Origin: Candidatus Saccharimonadota bacterium
Lineage (GTDB): Bacteria; Patescibacteriota; Saccharimonadia; Saccharimonadales; EFPC-124
Reading direction: 5' to 3'
Assembly (NCBI GenBank): GCA_016880595.1
Contig: JAEHDC010000028.1
Coordinates: 1 to 12,759 of the forward strand
Length of the DNA stretch: 12,759 nucleotides
The notes beneath the pieces are model-generated. The model saw only the letters and a list, made by a program, of their open reading frames with translations, did not search any database and had not been told where the DNA came from. The position numbers and the translations under genes are program-made. Positions 6,774-12,511 of this stretch are shown here, piece by piece (position 1 is the first letter of the stretch; the number at the start of each line of letters is the position of its first letter).

Positions 6774-7057
6774 TGTTTAGGTTATTTGCACAAACTAAAA
6801 TACAGGTAGACAATGTCCCTCAGGTGAGCTTAACTACAGATACGGTTGGCGACGCGCTTTCTGCAACCTTTATTGCTATTGGTGCGCTATCTATATTATT
6901 TCTTTTAATCGGTGGCGTGCGTTACATGCTGAGTGCTGGCGATCAGAGCCAAGTTACGCAAGCAAAAAACACAATTATGTACGCATTAATTGGTATTGTG
7001 GTTTCCTTGAGTGCCTTTGCCATAGTACAATTGGTGGTAGGAGCATTATCTTCATGA
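6773..7057 (+). CDS. VirB2/T4SS-pilin-like protein 3, short form without signal peptide
   Basis: 94 residues. It has the conserved two-helix pilin core with GGVRYMLSAGDQSQVTQAKN and TIMYALIGIVV between and into the helices, but no N-terminal Sec signal (it begins MFRLFAQTKIQVDNVPQ) and none of the paired cysteines of its five neighbours. The start codon overlaps the previous stop (TAATG) and its stop TGA overlaps the next ATG (ATGA), so it sits inside the coupled operon. It may insert without signal cleavage, or be a minor or regulatory subunit; both are inference. Confidence 0.8.
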   Translation: MFRLFAQTKIQVDNVPQVSLTTDTVGDALSATFIAIGALSILFLLIGGVRYMLSAGDQSQVTQAKNTIMYALIGIVVSLSAFAIVQLVVGALSS

Positions 7058-7425
7058 AAAAAACAATAATGACTGTATTTGCAATTTTGAGCTTAAGCCT
7101 TGCTGCCGTCACGCCGGCAGTAGCCATTGACGTTTTTCAAGATTGTAGCGGAGATGCAGCTGACACATCAATCTGTAAAGCCTCAACAACAGATAAATTA
7201 TTTGGTGAAGGCAGCTTATGGAATAGCATCTTAAATGTGTTTACTTATATTATTGGCGCAGTTGCAGTTTTAATGATGCTGGTTGGCGCCTTTAGATATG
7301 TAACCAGTAGTGGCGATGCGTCGCAGGTCAGTGCGGCTAAAAACACTATTATGTATTCAGCCGTGGGTATTGTTGTGGCAATATCCGCAAATGCACTTGT
7401 AAACTTTGTATTAACTAATCTTTAA
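7054..7425 (+). CDS. VirB2/T4SS-pilin-like protein 4
   Basis: 123 residues: signal peptide (MKKTIMTVF, cleavage expected after AVA at about 24), exported loop with two cysteines (C31 and C41), then two TM helices (about 59-83 and 100-120) linked by FRYVTSSGDASQVSAAKN, followed by TIMY. It overlaps gene 3 by 4 nt and is followed 2 nt later by gene 5, so one operon mRNA is likely. By family it is a pilin-type subunit of the secretion or uptake machine. Confidence 0.82.
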   Translation: MKKTIMTVFAILSLSLAAVTPAVAIDVFQDCSGDAADTSICKASTTDKLFGEGSLWNSILNVFTYIIGAVAVLMMLVGAFRYVTSSGDASQVSAAKNTIMYSAVGIVVAISANALVNFVLTNL

Positions 7426-7427
7426 AT

Positions 7428-7814
7428 ATGAAAAAAATCACATTAGCAGCAACAATATTAACTCTATCATTGGCTGTATGTTTTTTTGCGCCAGTTGCGG
7501 TTTATGCAGACAGTACGTACGAGCAAAATGTTTGCGAAGGCTCTGGCGGCACATGGAGCAGCGGAACATGTACAACAGATGACTCAATGACCGTACCAGA
7601 GATCATACAAACAGTCGCCAATGTTTTTGTATTTGTAATAGGCGCGGTTTCGGTCATCATGATTATTGTTGGCGGCATCCGCTACGCAGTCTCTGCGGGC
7701 GATCAAAGCGCGGTGACTGGCGCAAAGAACACAATAATGTACGCCATTGTGGGATTGGCAATAGCTTTTGCCTCTTATGCAATTGTGAGCTTTATAATTG
7801 CCCAATTTAGTTGA
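7428..7814 (+). CDS. VirB2/T4SS-pilin-like protein 5
   Basis: 128 residues with a clear signal peptide (MKKITLAAT, cleavage expected after VYA at about 27), a cysteine pair in the exported loop (C36 and C47), and two TM helices around the loop GGIRYAVSAGDQSAVTGAKN. The stop of gene 4 is only 2 nt upstream. The loop matches copy 6 almost exactly in protein and closely in DNA, so copies 5 and 6 look like the most recent duplicates. Confidence 0.83.
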   Translation: MKKITLAATILTLSLAVCFFAPVAVYADSTYEQNVCEGSGGTWSSGTCTTDDSMTVPEIIQTVANVFVFVIGAVSVIMIIVGGIRYAVSAGDQSAVTGAKNTIMYAIVGLAIAFASYAIVSFIIAQFS

Positions 7815-7844
7815 GAATAACTGTTTTATATCGCCATTAAGTGG

Positions 7845-7865
7845 TAAAATAATGAACATAAGGAG
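7845..7865 (+). promoter_or_regulatory. Internal promoter and Shine-Dalgarno of pilin gene 6
   Basis: TAAAAT (7845-7850) preceded by TGG, an extended -10 with no good -35. AGGAG follows at 7861-7865, 11 nt before the ATG at 7877. This is the only real gap (62 nt) in the array, so the last pilin may be expressed separately. Confidence 0.5.
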
Positions 7866-7876
7866 AAAAAAATAAA

Positions 7877-8326
7877 ATGAAAGCATCACTTAAAAAAATG
7901 TCTGCAAGTTTACTTGTTTTGACAGCTTTTTTGATAAGCTTTGGCATAGCTTTGCCGGCATACGCCCAAACAGATAGTGAGTGTGACGCAAGCACTGGCA
8001 GTATATCTGAGGGCGCAGAGTGTGTTAAGCCAACTAATTCTGCAACTAACCTCTTTGGTGAAAATGGAGTTTTTATTACAGTAACTAACGTATTGTTATT
8101 TGTAATCGGCGCAGTTGCGGTTATTATGCTTATTATCGGTGGCGTGCGCTATGTTGTTTCTGCTGGAGATCAAGCTGCTGTAACCGGCGCAAAAAATACA
8201 ATTATGTATGCCATCATAGGTATAGTTGTAGCCTTTCTGGCATATGCTGCAGTGAACTTTGTAAGTAGCCAGTTGCAATCTAGCACTACTGAATCTTACA
8301 AGGCCGCTCCGTCTGACATGATTTAA
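7877..8326 (+). CDS. VirB2/T4SS-pilin-like protein 6
   Basis: 149 residues: long signal peptide (MKASLKKMSAS, cleavage expected after AYA at about 30), exported loop with two cysteines (C36 and C49), two TM helices (about 70-95 and 112-133) around GGVRYVVSAGDQAAVTGAKN, and an extra polar C-terminal tail of about 15 residues (SSTTESYKAAPSDMI) absent from the others. It has its own putative promoter and ribosome-binding site and is followed by the operon terminator. It could be the major or the specialised subunit; the sequence does not decide. Confidence 0.83.
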   Translation: MKASLKKMSASLLVLTAFLISFGIALPAYAQTDSECDASTGSISEGAECVKPTNSATNLFGENGVFITVTNVLLFVIGAVAVIMLIIGGVRYVVSAGDQAAVTGAKNTIMYAIIGIVVAFLAYAAVNFVSSQLQSSTTESYKAAPSDMI

Positions 8327-8340
8327 GGTTCTCTAATCTT

Positions 8341-8380
8341 AAATAATAAAGCCGCACATAAGTTGCGGCTTTATTATTTT
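8341..8380 (+). terminator. Strong terminator after the pilin array
   Basis: Perfect 15-bp stem (arms 8342-8356 and 8364-8378) with a GCCGCA core, 7-nt loop and a T-rich 3' side. The A-rich 5' arm would also make it work for the minus strand. Confidence 0.92.
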
Positions 8381-8408
8381 CTTGTCCTAAAATTTTGCCA
8401 ACAAAATA

Positions 8409-8425
8409 ACCACCCTAAGGTGGCT
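8409..8425 (-). terminator. Small terminator of hsp20
   Basis: On minus-strand RNA, AGCCACC pairs with GGTGGTT (7 bp, one G-U, TTAG loop) and is followed by ATTTTGTT. It lies about 25 nt after the hsp20 stop and back to back with the pilin terminator. Confidence 0.6.
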
Positions 8426-8450
8426 ACTCTGTTTTTTACAGGATCCTAGA

Positions 8451-8915
8451 TTAAACAATTTCAATCTTACGTGCGTGCTCCTGCTTGATCTTTGTGAAGC
8501 TGATTGTAAGTACGCCATCTTTTAATGTCGCTTCAACTTCCTCTTCTTTAACCTGCACCGGCAAAGCTAGTGTGCGAGAGAAATCGCCCCAATAACACTC
8601 TTGCAAGTGCCATTGCTCAACTTCTTCCTCGCCACTCGTCATTGTACCGCTGATGGTTAAGATGCCATCAGAAATACTTACATCAAGATCAGATTTGTTA
8701 ACACCAGCGGTTCGCGCCTTAACAATTAACTTTTCTTTTGTCTCGTATGCATCTATTGCGAGTTGCCCTACAGGTTGTTCTTCTTCTTCCCAAGTCTCTT
8801 CGGCCACGGCTGTCGTCGCATCGCCCACCTGTGCGTCGTCATCATCACCCAAGAAGGCTGCGGCAAGTTCGTCTTCCATCAGCAAATCATCATTTTGCTT
8901 CTGTCCTCGTGCCAT
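8451..8915 (-). CDS. Hsp20/alpha-crystallin family small heat-shock protein
   Basis: 154 residues from the ATG at 8915, chosen because GGAGG (8927-8923) lies 7 nt upstream; a GTG at 8921 would leave only 1 nt and is rejected. The protein is an ATP-independent holdase that binds unfolding cytosolic proteins as an oligomer. A very acidic N-terminal arm (residues 1-48, with FLGDDDD and TWEEEEQ) precedes the alpha-crystallin domain (about 52-145), which has the ECYWGDFSRTLALP strand region and the family hallmark LKDGVLTISFTK near 131-142. The C-terminus ends KIEIV, an I/V-x-I/V motif used for oligomer docking. Its strong promoter (TTGCCA, 18 nt, TATAAT) overlaps the start of the divergent comF-like gene. 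No CIRCE-type inverted repeat was found in the leader. Confidence 0.93.
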   Translation of the reverse strand: MARGQKQNDDLLMEDELAAAFLGDDDDAQVGDATTAVAEETWEEEEQPVGQLAIDAYETKEKLIVKARTAGVNKSDLDVSISDGILTISGTMTSGEEEVEQWHLQECYWGDFSRTLALPVQVKEEEVEATLKDGVLTISFTKIKQEHARKIEIV

Positions 8916-8969
8916 TGACACACCTCCACTTTAAATCAATTTGGACTCTTCATGAGTTATCGTAATCAC

Positions 8970-8999
8970 ATTATAGCGGAAAAAGGCAAAGTATGGCAA
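8970..8999 (-). promoter_or_regulatory. hsp20 promoter
   Basis: Minus strand: -35 TTGCCA (8999-8994), 18 nt spacer, -10 TATAAT (8975-8970). Expected start near 8963, giving a leader of about 48 nt that ends in GGAGG. On the plus strand TATAGC at 8972-8977 overlaps this -10 box and may serve the divergent gene. Confidence 0.7.
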
Positions 9000-9022
9000 T
9001 ATTATCGTCAAAGGAAGTTAAA

Positions 9023-9700
9023 ATGACATCATTACTCGAGAAGACTATATCATTTATTGCGCCACATAGGTGCATTGTATGTAGTAATTATAACAATATA
9101 GCATGTTCATCGTGTTTGGGTTGCATGCCAAAAATTGAGGTTTCTTCGTGTTTGCTGTGTGGCTGCTGCAGTACGGATTGGCGGATCTGCGAGAGTTGCC
9201 AGCCACATACGGCTTTAGGCGCGGCGTTTGCAGTTTTTTTGTATGAGGATAAGGTTGCTGATTGGATTAAGCTATACAAATTCTTACACGCCAGAGCCGC
9301 TTACAAAGAGCTGGCAGGCATTTTGAGTGATATGCTCCCCTATTTTGAGGAGAATTGGCTAGTAACGTCCATACCAACTATTTCTGCACATATTCGTCAG
9401 CGAGGCTACGATCACGGTAAGTTATTGGCCACAGAATTTGCACGCGTCAGAAATTTAAAATATAGGTCTCTGCTTATGAGGAATGATGCGCTTCAGCAAA
9501 AAGGCGCAAGCCGCGAACAACGTTTAAAGCAAATGCAAGATTTATTGTTTATAAAACAACAAGAATTTGTAATGGGTAAGAAGATTTTGGTAGTTGATGA
9601 TGTATGCACAACAGGTGCGACTTTATCTGCTGCCGCGCAAGCACTAAAAATGGCTGGCGCAACAGAGGTATCTGGTGCTGTGGTTGCTTGGAAAAAATAA
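9023..9700 (+). CDS. ComF family protein (phosphoribosyltransferase-like)
   Basis: 225 residues from the ATG at 9023, preceded by AAGGAAG 5 nt upstream and giving the usual family opening a few residues before the first Cys pair. The in-frame ATG at 8993 is possible but would lie inside the hsp20 -35 box and close to any start point. The N-terminal third is a cysteine-rich zinc-binding-like region (CIVC at 17-20, Cys 28, 31, 34, CLLCGCC at 43-49, CESC at 56-59). RQRGYDH (125-131) and the PRPP-binding loop ILVVDDVCTTGAT (188-200) mark the type I phosphoribosyltransferase fold of ComF/GntX proteins. ComF is tied to the late steps of DNA uptake in natural competence; the reaction it catalyses is not firmly known. 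A hairpin terminator follows at once. Confidence 0.92.
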   Translation: MTSLLEKTISFIAPHRCIVCSNYNNIACSSCLGCMPKIEVSSCLLCGCCSTDWRICESCQPHTALGAAFAVFLYEDKVADWIKLYKFLHARAAYKELAGILSDMLPYFEENWLVTSIPTISAHIRQRGYDHGKLLATEFARVRNLKYRSLLMRNDALQQKGASREQRLKQMQDLLFIKQQEFVMGKKILVVDDVCTTGATLSAAAQALKMAGATEVSGAVVAWKK

Positions 9701-9704
9701 TAAT

Positions 9705-9738
9705 AAAAAAACTTCTGATTGATTACAGAAGTTTTTTT
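9705..9738 (+). terminator. Bidirectional terminator, comF and tRNA-Ser
   Basis: Perfect 13-bp stem (9705-9717 and 9726-9738), 8-nt loop, A7 on one side and T7 on the other. It can end the comF transcript (plus) and the convergent tRNA-Ser transcript (minus). Confidence 0.9.
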
Positions 9739-9830
9739 GGCGGAGGAGGAGGGATTCGAACCCTCGCACCAGGTTGCCCCAGTCTAACAATTTAGCAAAC
9801 TGTCCCCTTCAACCACTTGGGTACTCCTCC
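9738..9830 (-). tRNA. tRNA-Ser(GCU)
   Basis: Minus-strand cloverleaf: acceptor GGAGGAG (9830-9824) pairs with CTCCTCC (9748-9742), D-arm CCC/GGG, anticodon stem ACAGT/ATTGT around loop TTGCTAA (anticodon GCT), a long variable arm typical of serine tRNAs, and T-loop TTCGAAT in a GAGGG/CCCTC stem. Discriminator G, and CCA is encoded (9740-9738). It decodes AGC and AGU. Confidence 0.95.
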
Positions 9831-9856
9831 ATGAAAGTATTTGACTTGATTATTTT

Positions 9857-9886
9857 ATCATATATTAGAGCATTTGATAAGTGCAA
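9857..9886 (-). promoter_or_regulatory. Promoter of tRNA-Ser(GCU)
   Basis: Minus strand TTGCAC (9886-9881), 18 nt, TATGAT (9862-9857, 5 of 6). Transcription would start about 20 nt before the mature 5' end. Confidence 0.45.
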
Positions 9887-9895
9887 AAAGTTTTT

Positions 9896-9928
9896 CTTAA
9901 GCGGCCGATTTTTAGGCGGCCGCTTAAG
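9896..9928 (-). terminator. Terminator of the phosphatase-like gene
   Basis: Perfect 12-bp stem (9896-9907 and 9917-9928) with CGGCCG core and 9-nt loop, 7 nt after the stop codon at 9935. On the minus strand a TTTTT run follows after an A-run, so the U-tract is displaced. Confidence 0.7.
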
Positions 9929-9934
9929 ATTTGT

Positions 9935-10810
9935 TCAGATGTTTATATCGCGGACGAGTTGTGTTGCGATATTATACGAACGCGCCAGGACAAAGATCTC
10001 CCCGCCGCTAGCGCCAAAAGTGTTAATATACTGTTTGTCTAGACTCGAGCCATCAAGGCTGATCATGGCGCCGCCGACGCCACGGACTAGATGAAACATT
10101 GCAGGCATCTCAATCGCGCCTTTGTCGATCTCCTCAATGATTGCCAAGCCGCCTTGTGCTCCTCCGGCGACCACACTGTAAAGATTTCCAGATGTGGTCT
10201 TAGTGTAGCACAAATTACGATAGCCGATGACTTCAAGCGGTATAGTTACACGCGTTGAGACTAATTCTGAATAATCATCAGTGAACACCAAGGATGATTT
10301 CATGAGTCGGCTTGGTGTTGGTAGTATTAGTCTTGGTCGTCCGTCGGGCATCACGAGAACTGGATAATCACTGAAGTAGCGATAAACCGTTGCGCAAATA
10401 TCTGGGCGAACCATACACGAAAAGACTATATCTTCATATTGAGGGTTATCTCCAGGAGCTAGGGCAAAAAGCGTTCCGTAGCCGCAACCCGTGTTATTGA
10501 GATAGGCATCGGAGCCATCAATTCCATCAAGATAAAGAGTTGCAACTGGCGCGGTGCCTTTACCAATTTCGATAATTCCGTGCTCTTCTGACCGAACAAT
10601 CATTCTTGGTGGCATAAGCCCAGAGAGGGTTCCAATCACGACATTCTCAGATTCTACGTCTAACAGCATTGCGTTATCGCCATATGTATTTACAGAAGAA
10701 AGAGTTCTGCCTCTTTCCCCCAGTGCTTCATGCAGCTCGAATAGACTACGGACGATGCTTGCAAAATTATCTTTAACCATAGCGAGCAATTCAGGGAAAG
10801 CGTCTTGCAC
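9935..10810 (-). CDS. Inositol monophosphatase (IMPase)-like superfamily protein
   Basis: 291 residues from a GTG at 10810, preceded by GGAGG (10819-10815) with a 4-nt gap. The frame stays open up to 11026, but that extension only translates tRNA-Ser(CGA) and should be discarded. The family hydrolyses phosphate monoesters of inositol, fructose-1,6-bisphosphate, histidinol or nucleotides with bound Mg2+. Signature pieces appear in order: YGDNAMLLDVE (43-53, equivalent of the DxVTxxD region), SEEHG (74-78), LDGIDGSDAY (94-103, in place of DPIDGTxNF), GAIEMPA (231-237, where WDxAA is expected) and VGGAMISLDGSSLD (245-258, matching EAGGxVTDxxGxxLD). The acid at the WD position is Glu, not Asp, and the loop D-G-I-D lacks the usual proline. 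Activity and substrate cannot be deduced. An extended -10 (TGC, TACAAT at 10856-10851) gives its own promoter. Confidence 0.75.
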   Translation of the reverse strand: MQDAFPELLAMVKDNFASIVRSLFELHEALGERGRTLSSVNTYGDNAMLLDVESENVVIGTLSGLMPPRMIVRSEEHGIIEIGKGTAPVATLYLDGIDGSDAYLNNTGCGYGTLFALAPGDNPQYEDIVFSCMVRPDICATVYRYFSDYPVLVMPDGRPRLILPTPSRLMKSSLVFTDDYSELVSTRVTIPLEVIGYRNLCYTKTTSGNLYSVVAGGAQGGLAIIEEIDKGAIEMPAMFHLVRGVGGAMISLDGSSLDKQYINTFGASGGEIFVLARSYNIATQLVRDINI

Positions 10811-10850
10811 GGTTCCTCCAAACAATATTTTGTCTTGTCTGAACGTTAAT

Positions 10851-10856
10851 ATTGTA
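10851..10856 (-). promoter_or_regulatory. Extended -10 of the phosphatase-like gene
   Basis: TACAAT on the minus strand with TGC directly upstream; a start near 10844 leaves a leader of about 34 nt carrying GGAGG. It lies after the tRNA-Ser(CGA) gene, so the two are probably separate units. This placement independently supports the GTG start. Confidence 0.55.
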
Positions 10857-10925
10857 GCAGAAGTATGGATAATTTGCGCTGCAAGCCAAATATCAAAGCC
10901 TAGGGCGAGCCAAGGCACTAGTATT

Positions 10926-11017
10926 TGGCGGAGAGGCAGGGATTCGAACCCTGGGTGACAGTTGCCCGCCACACCGCTTTTCGAGAGCGGCACCTTCAAC
11001 CACTCGGACACCTCTCC
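10926..11017 (-). tRNA. tRNA-Ser(CGA)
   Basis: Minus strand: acceptor GGAGAGG (11017-11011) pairs with CCTCTCC (10936-10930), anticodon stem CCGCT/AGCGG around loop CTCGAAA (anticodon CGA), long variable arm, T-arm CAGGG TTCGAAT CCCTG, discriminator G and encoded CCA (10928-10926). It decodes UCG. Confidence 0.95.
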
Positions 11018-11029
11018 ATTACTCAATGT

Positions 11030-11035
11030 ATTTTA
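11030..11035 (-). promoter_or_regulatory. Extended -10 of tRNA-Ser(CGA)
   Basis: TAAAAT on the minus strand preceded by TGA, 12 nt before the mature tRNA 5' end. It shares the 11018-11119 gap with the divergent promoter of the 11120 gene. Confidence 0.45.
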
Positions 11036-11082
11036 TCACCAAACACCTTATTTTTACAGCGCAAACTTGTGTTAAACCTGAA

Positions 11083-11111
11083 TTGACGTAGCCGAATCTA
11101 TGCATAATAAT
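11083..11111 (+). promoter_or_regulatory. Promoter of the 11120 gene (probable leaderless transcript)
   Basis: TTGACG (11083-11088, 5 of 6), 17 nt spacer, AATAAT (11106-11111, 5 of 6). The expected start near 11118 falls within about 2 nt of the ATG at 11120, and there is no Shine-Dalgarno. Confidence 0.6.
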
Positions 11112-11119
11112 AAAACCAT

Positions 11120-12166
11120 ATGAAGATTTTCCAAAGTATTGCACGTTGGCTTTGTGCATTTTTAGTGTCAGTCGTCCTAAGCATTTGGATTATTGCTGCA
11201 ACTATTAACTTTACAATAGCTGACCGTTCCGTAGTAGAAAGCTGGGTTAGTAAAAGTGGGGTTTATGATTCAGTATTGTCTACGATAAACGTTTCTACTA
11301 CTTCCACAGATTCCTCTGGTACGATAATCACCAATAGTGACGTCCAGCAAGCGCTGAACGAGACTTTTGACGCGGCCTACATAGAAGATAATACAAACAC
11401 GGCAATTGACGCTTTTTACAATTGGCTTGATGGCAAAACGACAGAAGTTAGCTTTGCAATAGATGTGCAGGATTATTCCGATGCTTTTGTAAACAACTTG
11501 ACTGACATCGTTCAAGCCAAGCTTGAGGCTCTGCCGCAATGCACAGGCACTAACACCTATCCGTCTTGTTTGCCATCTACTACAACAGCCGAAAGTTATG
11601 CCAAGCAAATTGCAAAACTATCTAACAATAGTAGTTTCTTGAGTGAACCAATCACGCAAGATTCCTTGTCGCAAACCTTCCCGGCTTTGACTTGGTTGCC
11701 ATTTGCCGTTCAGCTAGTCAAGACCCTAACGATTGTGCTACCAATTGCTCTACTAGCGCTTGCCGGGCTTTACATTGTGCTGAGCCAAGACAAGATGCGC
11801 GGCTTAAGTTATATTGGTAAGCAATTTACTTTTGGCTCAGTCGCGTTCTTAATTGGTGGAATTGCCGCTTGGATGCTTAGCGGCCTAGCTGGATTTACAA
11901 GCAGCGAAAGCAACCAGCAGATTATTAATCTTATTGTAAACCCACTAATAAAAGTTGTCTTAGCCAGCTTTGGTCAGATTCTGACAATACTAAGTGGCGC
12001 TGTGGTGTTGGTAGGAGTGCTAATTTGGATATTGGCTACGGTCTTGATTAAAAAACGCAGCGGCAGGTCGAAGTCAGAAAGGCCGGCAACGCCTCGGCAA
12101 GACTCATCGTCGCAAACTTCCCCACCGGCTGCACCAGCAAGCCCTAAGCCGCCTTTAATACAGTAG
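11120..12166 (+). CDS. Hypothetical multi-pass membrane protein
   Basis: 348 residues, no family recognised. One N-terminal TM helix (about 9-31) is followed by an extracytoplasmic domain (about 35-190), Ser/Thr/Asn-rich with a cysteine pair at 141 and 150. Three further TM helices follow (about 199-221, 238-258 and 277-310, the last long), then a basic, proline- and serine-rich cytoplasmic tail (311-348). The N-terminal helix ends without a clear signal-peptidase site, so it is probably an anchor. The plan (anchor, exported domain, three helices, disordered tail) suggests an envelope protein; no catalytic motif is visible. It is monocistronic with a good promoter placed so that the mRNA would begin at the ATG. 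The frame has no rare features and no sign of interruption. Confidence 0.8.
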   Translation: MKIFQSIARWLCAFLVSVVLSIWIIAATINFTIADRSVVESWVSKSGVYDSVLSTINVSTTSTDSSGTIITNSDVQQALNETFDAAYIEDNTNTAIDAFYNWLDGKTTEVSFAIDVQDYSDAFVNNLTDIVQAKLEALPQCTGTNTYPSCLPSTTTAESYAKQIAKLSNNSSFLSEPITQDSLSQTFPALTWLPFAVQLVKTLTIVLPIALLALAGLYIVLSQDKMRGLSYIGKQFTFGSVAFLIGGIAAWMLSGLAGFTSSESNQQIINLIVNPLIKVVLASFGQILTILSGAVVLVGVLIWILATVLIKKRSGRSKSERPATPRQDSSSQTSPPAAPASPKPPLIQ

Positions 12167-12229
12167 TTTAGCTACGCGCATTAAGCAGCTTAAGTCAAAT
12201 AGGTAATGCCGGTTAACTGTCAGTCGGGA

Positions 12230-12256
12230 CGCGCGGCTTCTTGGTAAGTAAGCGCG
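12230..12256 (+). terminator. Possible weak terminator of the 11120 gene
   Basis: Imperfect stem: CGCGCGGCTT pairs with AAGCGCG (7 bp with one bulged G), about 60 nt after the stop codon, followed a little later by ATTTTT. The U-tract is not adjacent, so this is tentative. Confidence 0.25.
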
Positions 12257-12281
12257 ATAGTGTTTCAACATTTTTGGTAAA

Positions 12282-12312
12282 ACAAAAACCCGGGTAAAAT
12301 CCGGATTTTTGT
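12282..12312 (-). terminator. Terminator of tRNA-Arg
   Basis: Arms 12282-12293 and 12301-12312 with a 7-nt loop. On minus-strand RNA all 12 positions pair, one as U-G; on the plus strand that pair is C-A. The minus-strand 3' side is T-rich (GTTTTTGTTTT), as expected 3' of the tRNA. Confidence 0.75.
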
Positions 12313-12325
12313 ATAGATAATTTCT

Positions 12326-12402
12326 TGGTACACCCGACAAGATTCGAACTTGTGACCTTTGGCTCCGCAAGCCAACGCTCTATCCAGCTGAGCTACGGGT
12401 GC
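12326..12402 (-). tRNA. tRNA-Arg(GCG)
   Basis: Minus strand: acceptor GCACCCG (12402-12396) pairs with CGGGTGT (12336-12330), with a G-U at the first pair. D-stem GCTC/GAGC, anticodon stem TTGGC/GCCAA around loop TTGCGGA (anticodon GCG), variable loop AGGTC, T-arm ACAAG TTCGAAT CTTGT, discriminator A, CCA encoded (12328-12326). It decodes CGC and CGU. The encoded anticodon is GCG instead of the more common ACG. Confidence 0.93.
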
Positions 12403-12488
12403 ATGATTGCAGCTCTGCTATCATCCTAAGATGAGTCAAAGCTGCATCCTAAAATAGAAAGTGCTTTCCGACTAGCAGAACAGATATG

Positions 12489-12494
12489 ACTATA
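12489..12494 (-). promoter_or_regulatory. Extended -10 upstream of tRNA-Arg
   Basis: TATAGT preceded by TGC on the minus strand, the same extended box as in front of the virB6-like gene. It lies between the stop of the right-edge gene and tRNA-Arg and would give a leader of about 80 nt that contains a small hairpin (TCATC, CTAA, GATGA on the plus strand, 12421-12434). Confidence 0.4.
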
Positions 12495-12511
12495 GCATAC
12501 TTTGCCTGAAT

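Noticed and set aside
5926..8326. DNA repeats in the pilin array as a repeat or CRISPR-like element
   Set aside because: The similarity (AKNTIMYA region) follows codons of homologous proteins and is diverged between copies; there are no regular identical repeats or spacers.
8916..8963. RNA thermometer or CIRCE element in the hsp20 leader
   Set aside because: Only a 4-bp TCCA/TGGA pairing next to the Shine-Dalgarno and a small ACTC/GAGT hairpin are visible; no CIRCE-like repeat, no convincing ROSE or fourU structure.
9604..9795. Plus-strand frame over the comF end and tRNA-Ser
   Set aside because: Overlaps the PRPP-loop coding part of comF in another frame and then the tRNA and terminator; not a gene.
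10811..11026. N-terminal extension of the phosphatase-like ORF (MSNGEVSEWL...)
   Set aside because: It is the translation of tRNA-Ser(CGA) and its flank. A promoter and GGAGG lie downstream of it, so the GTG at 10810 is the start.
12155..12370. 71-codon minus-strand frame beginning MRSQRSQVRILSG
   Set aside because: It starts inside tRNA-Arg and crosses its terminator; this is a standard tRNA read-through artefact.
12422..12452. Repeated CATCCTAA upstream of tRNA-Arg as direct repeats or an attachment site
   Set aside because: Only 8 bases, two copies, no tRNA 3'-end duplication and no integrase nearby.
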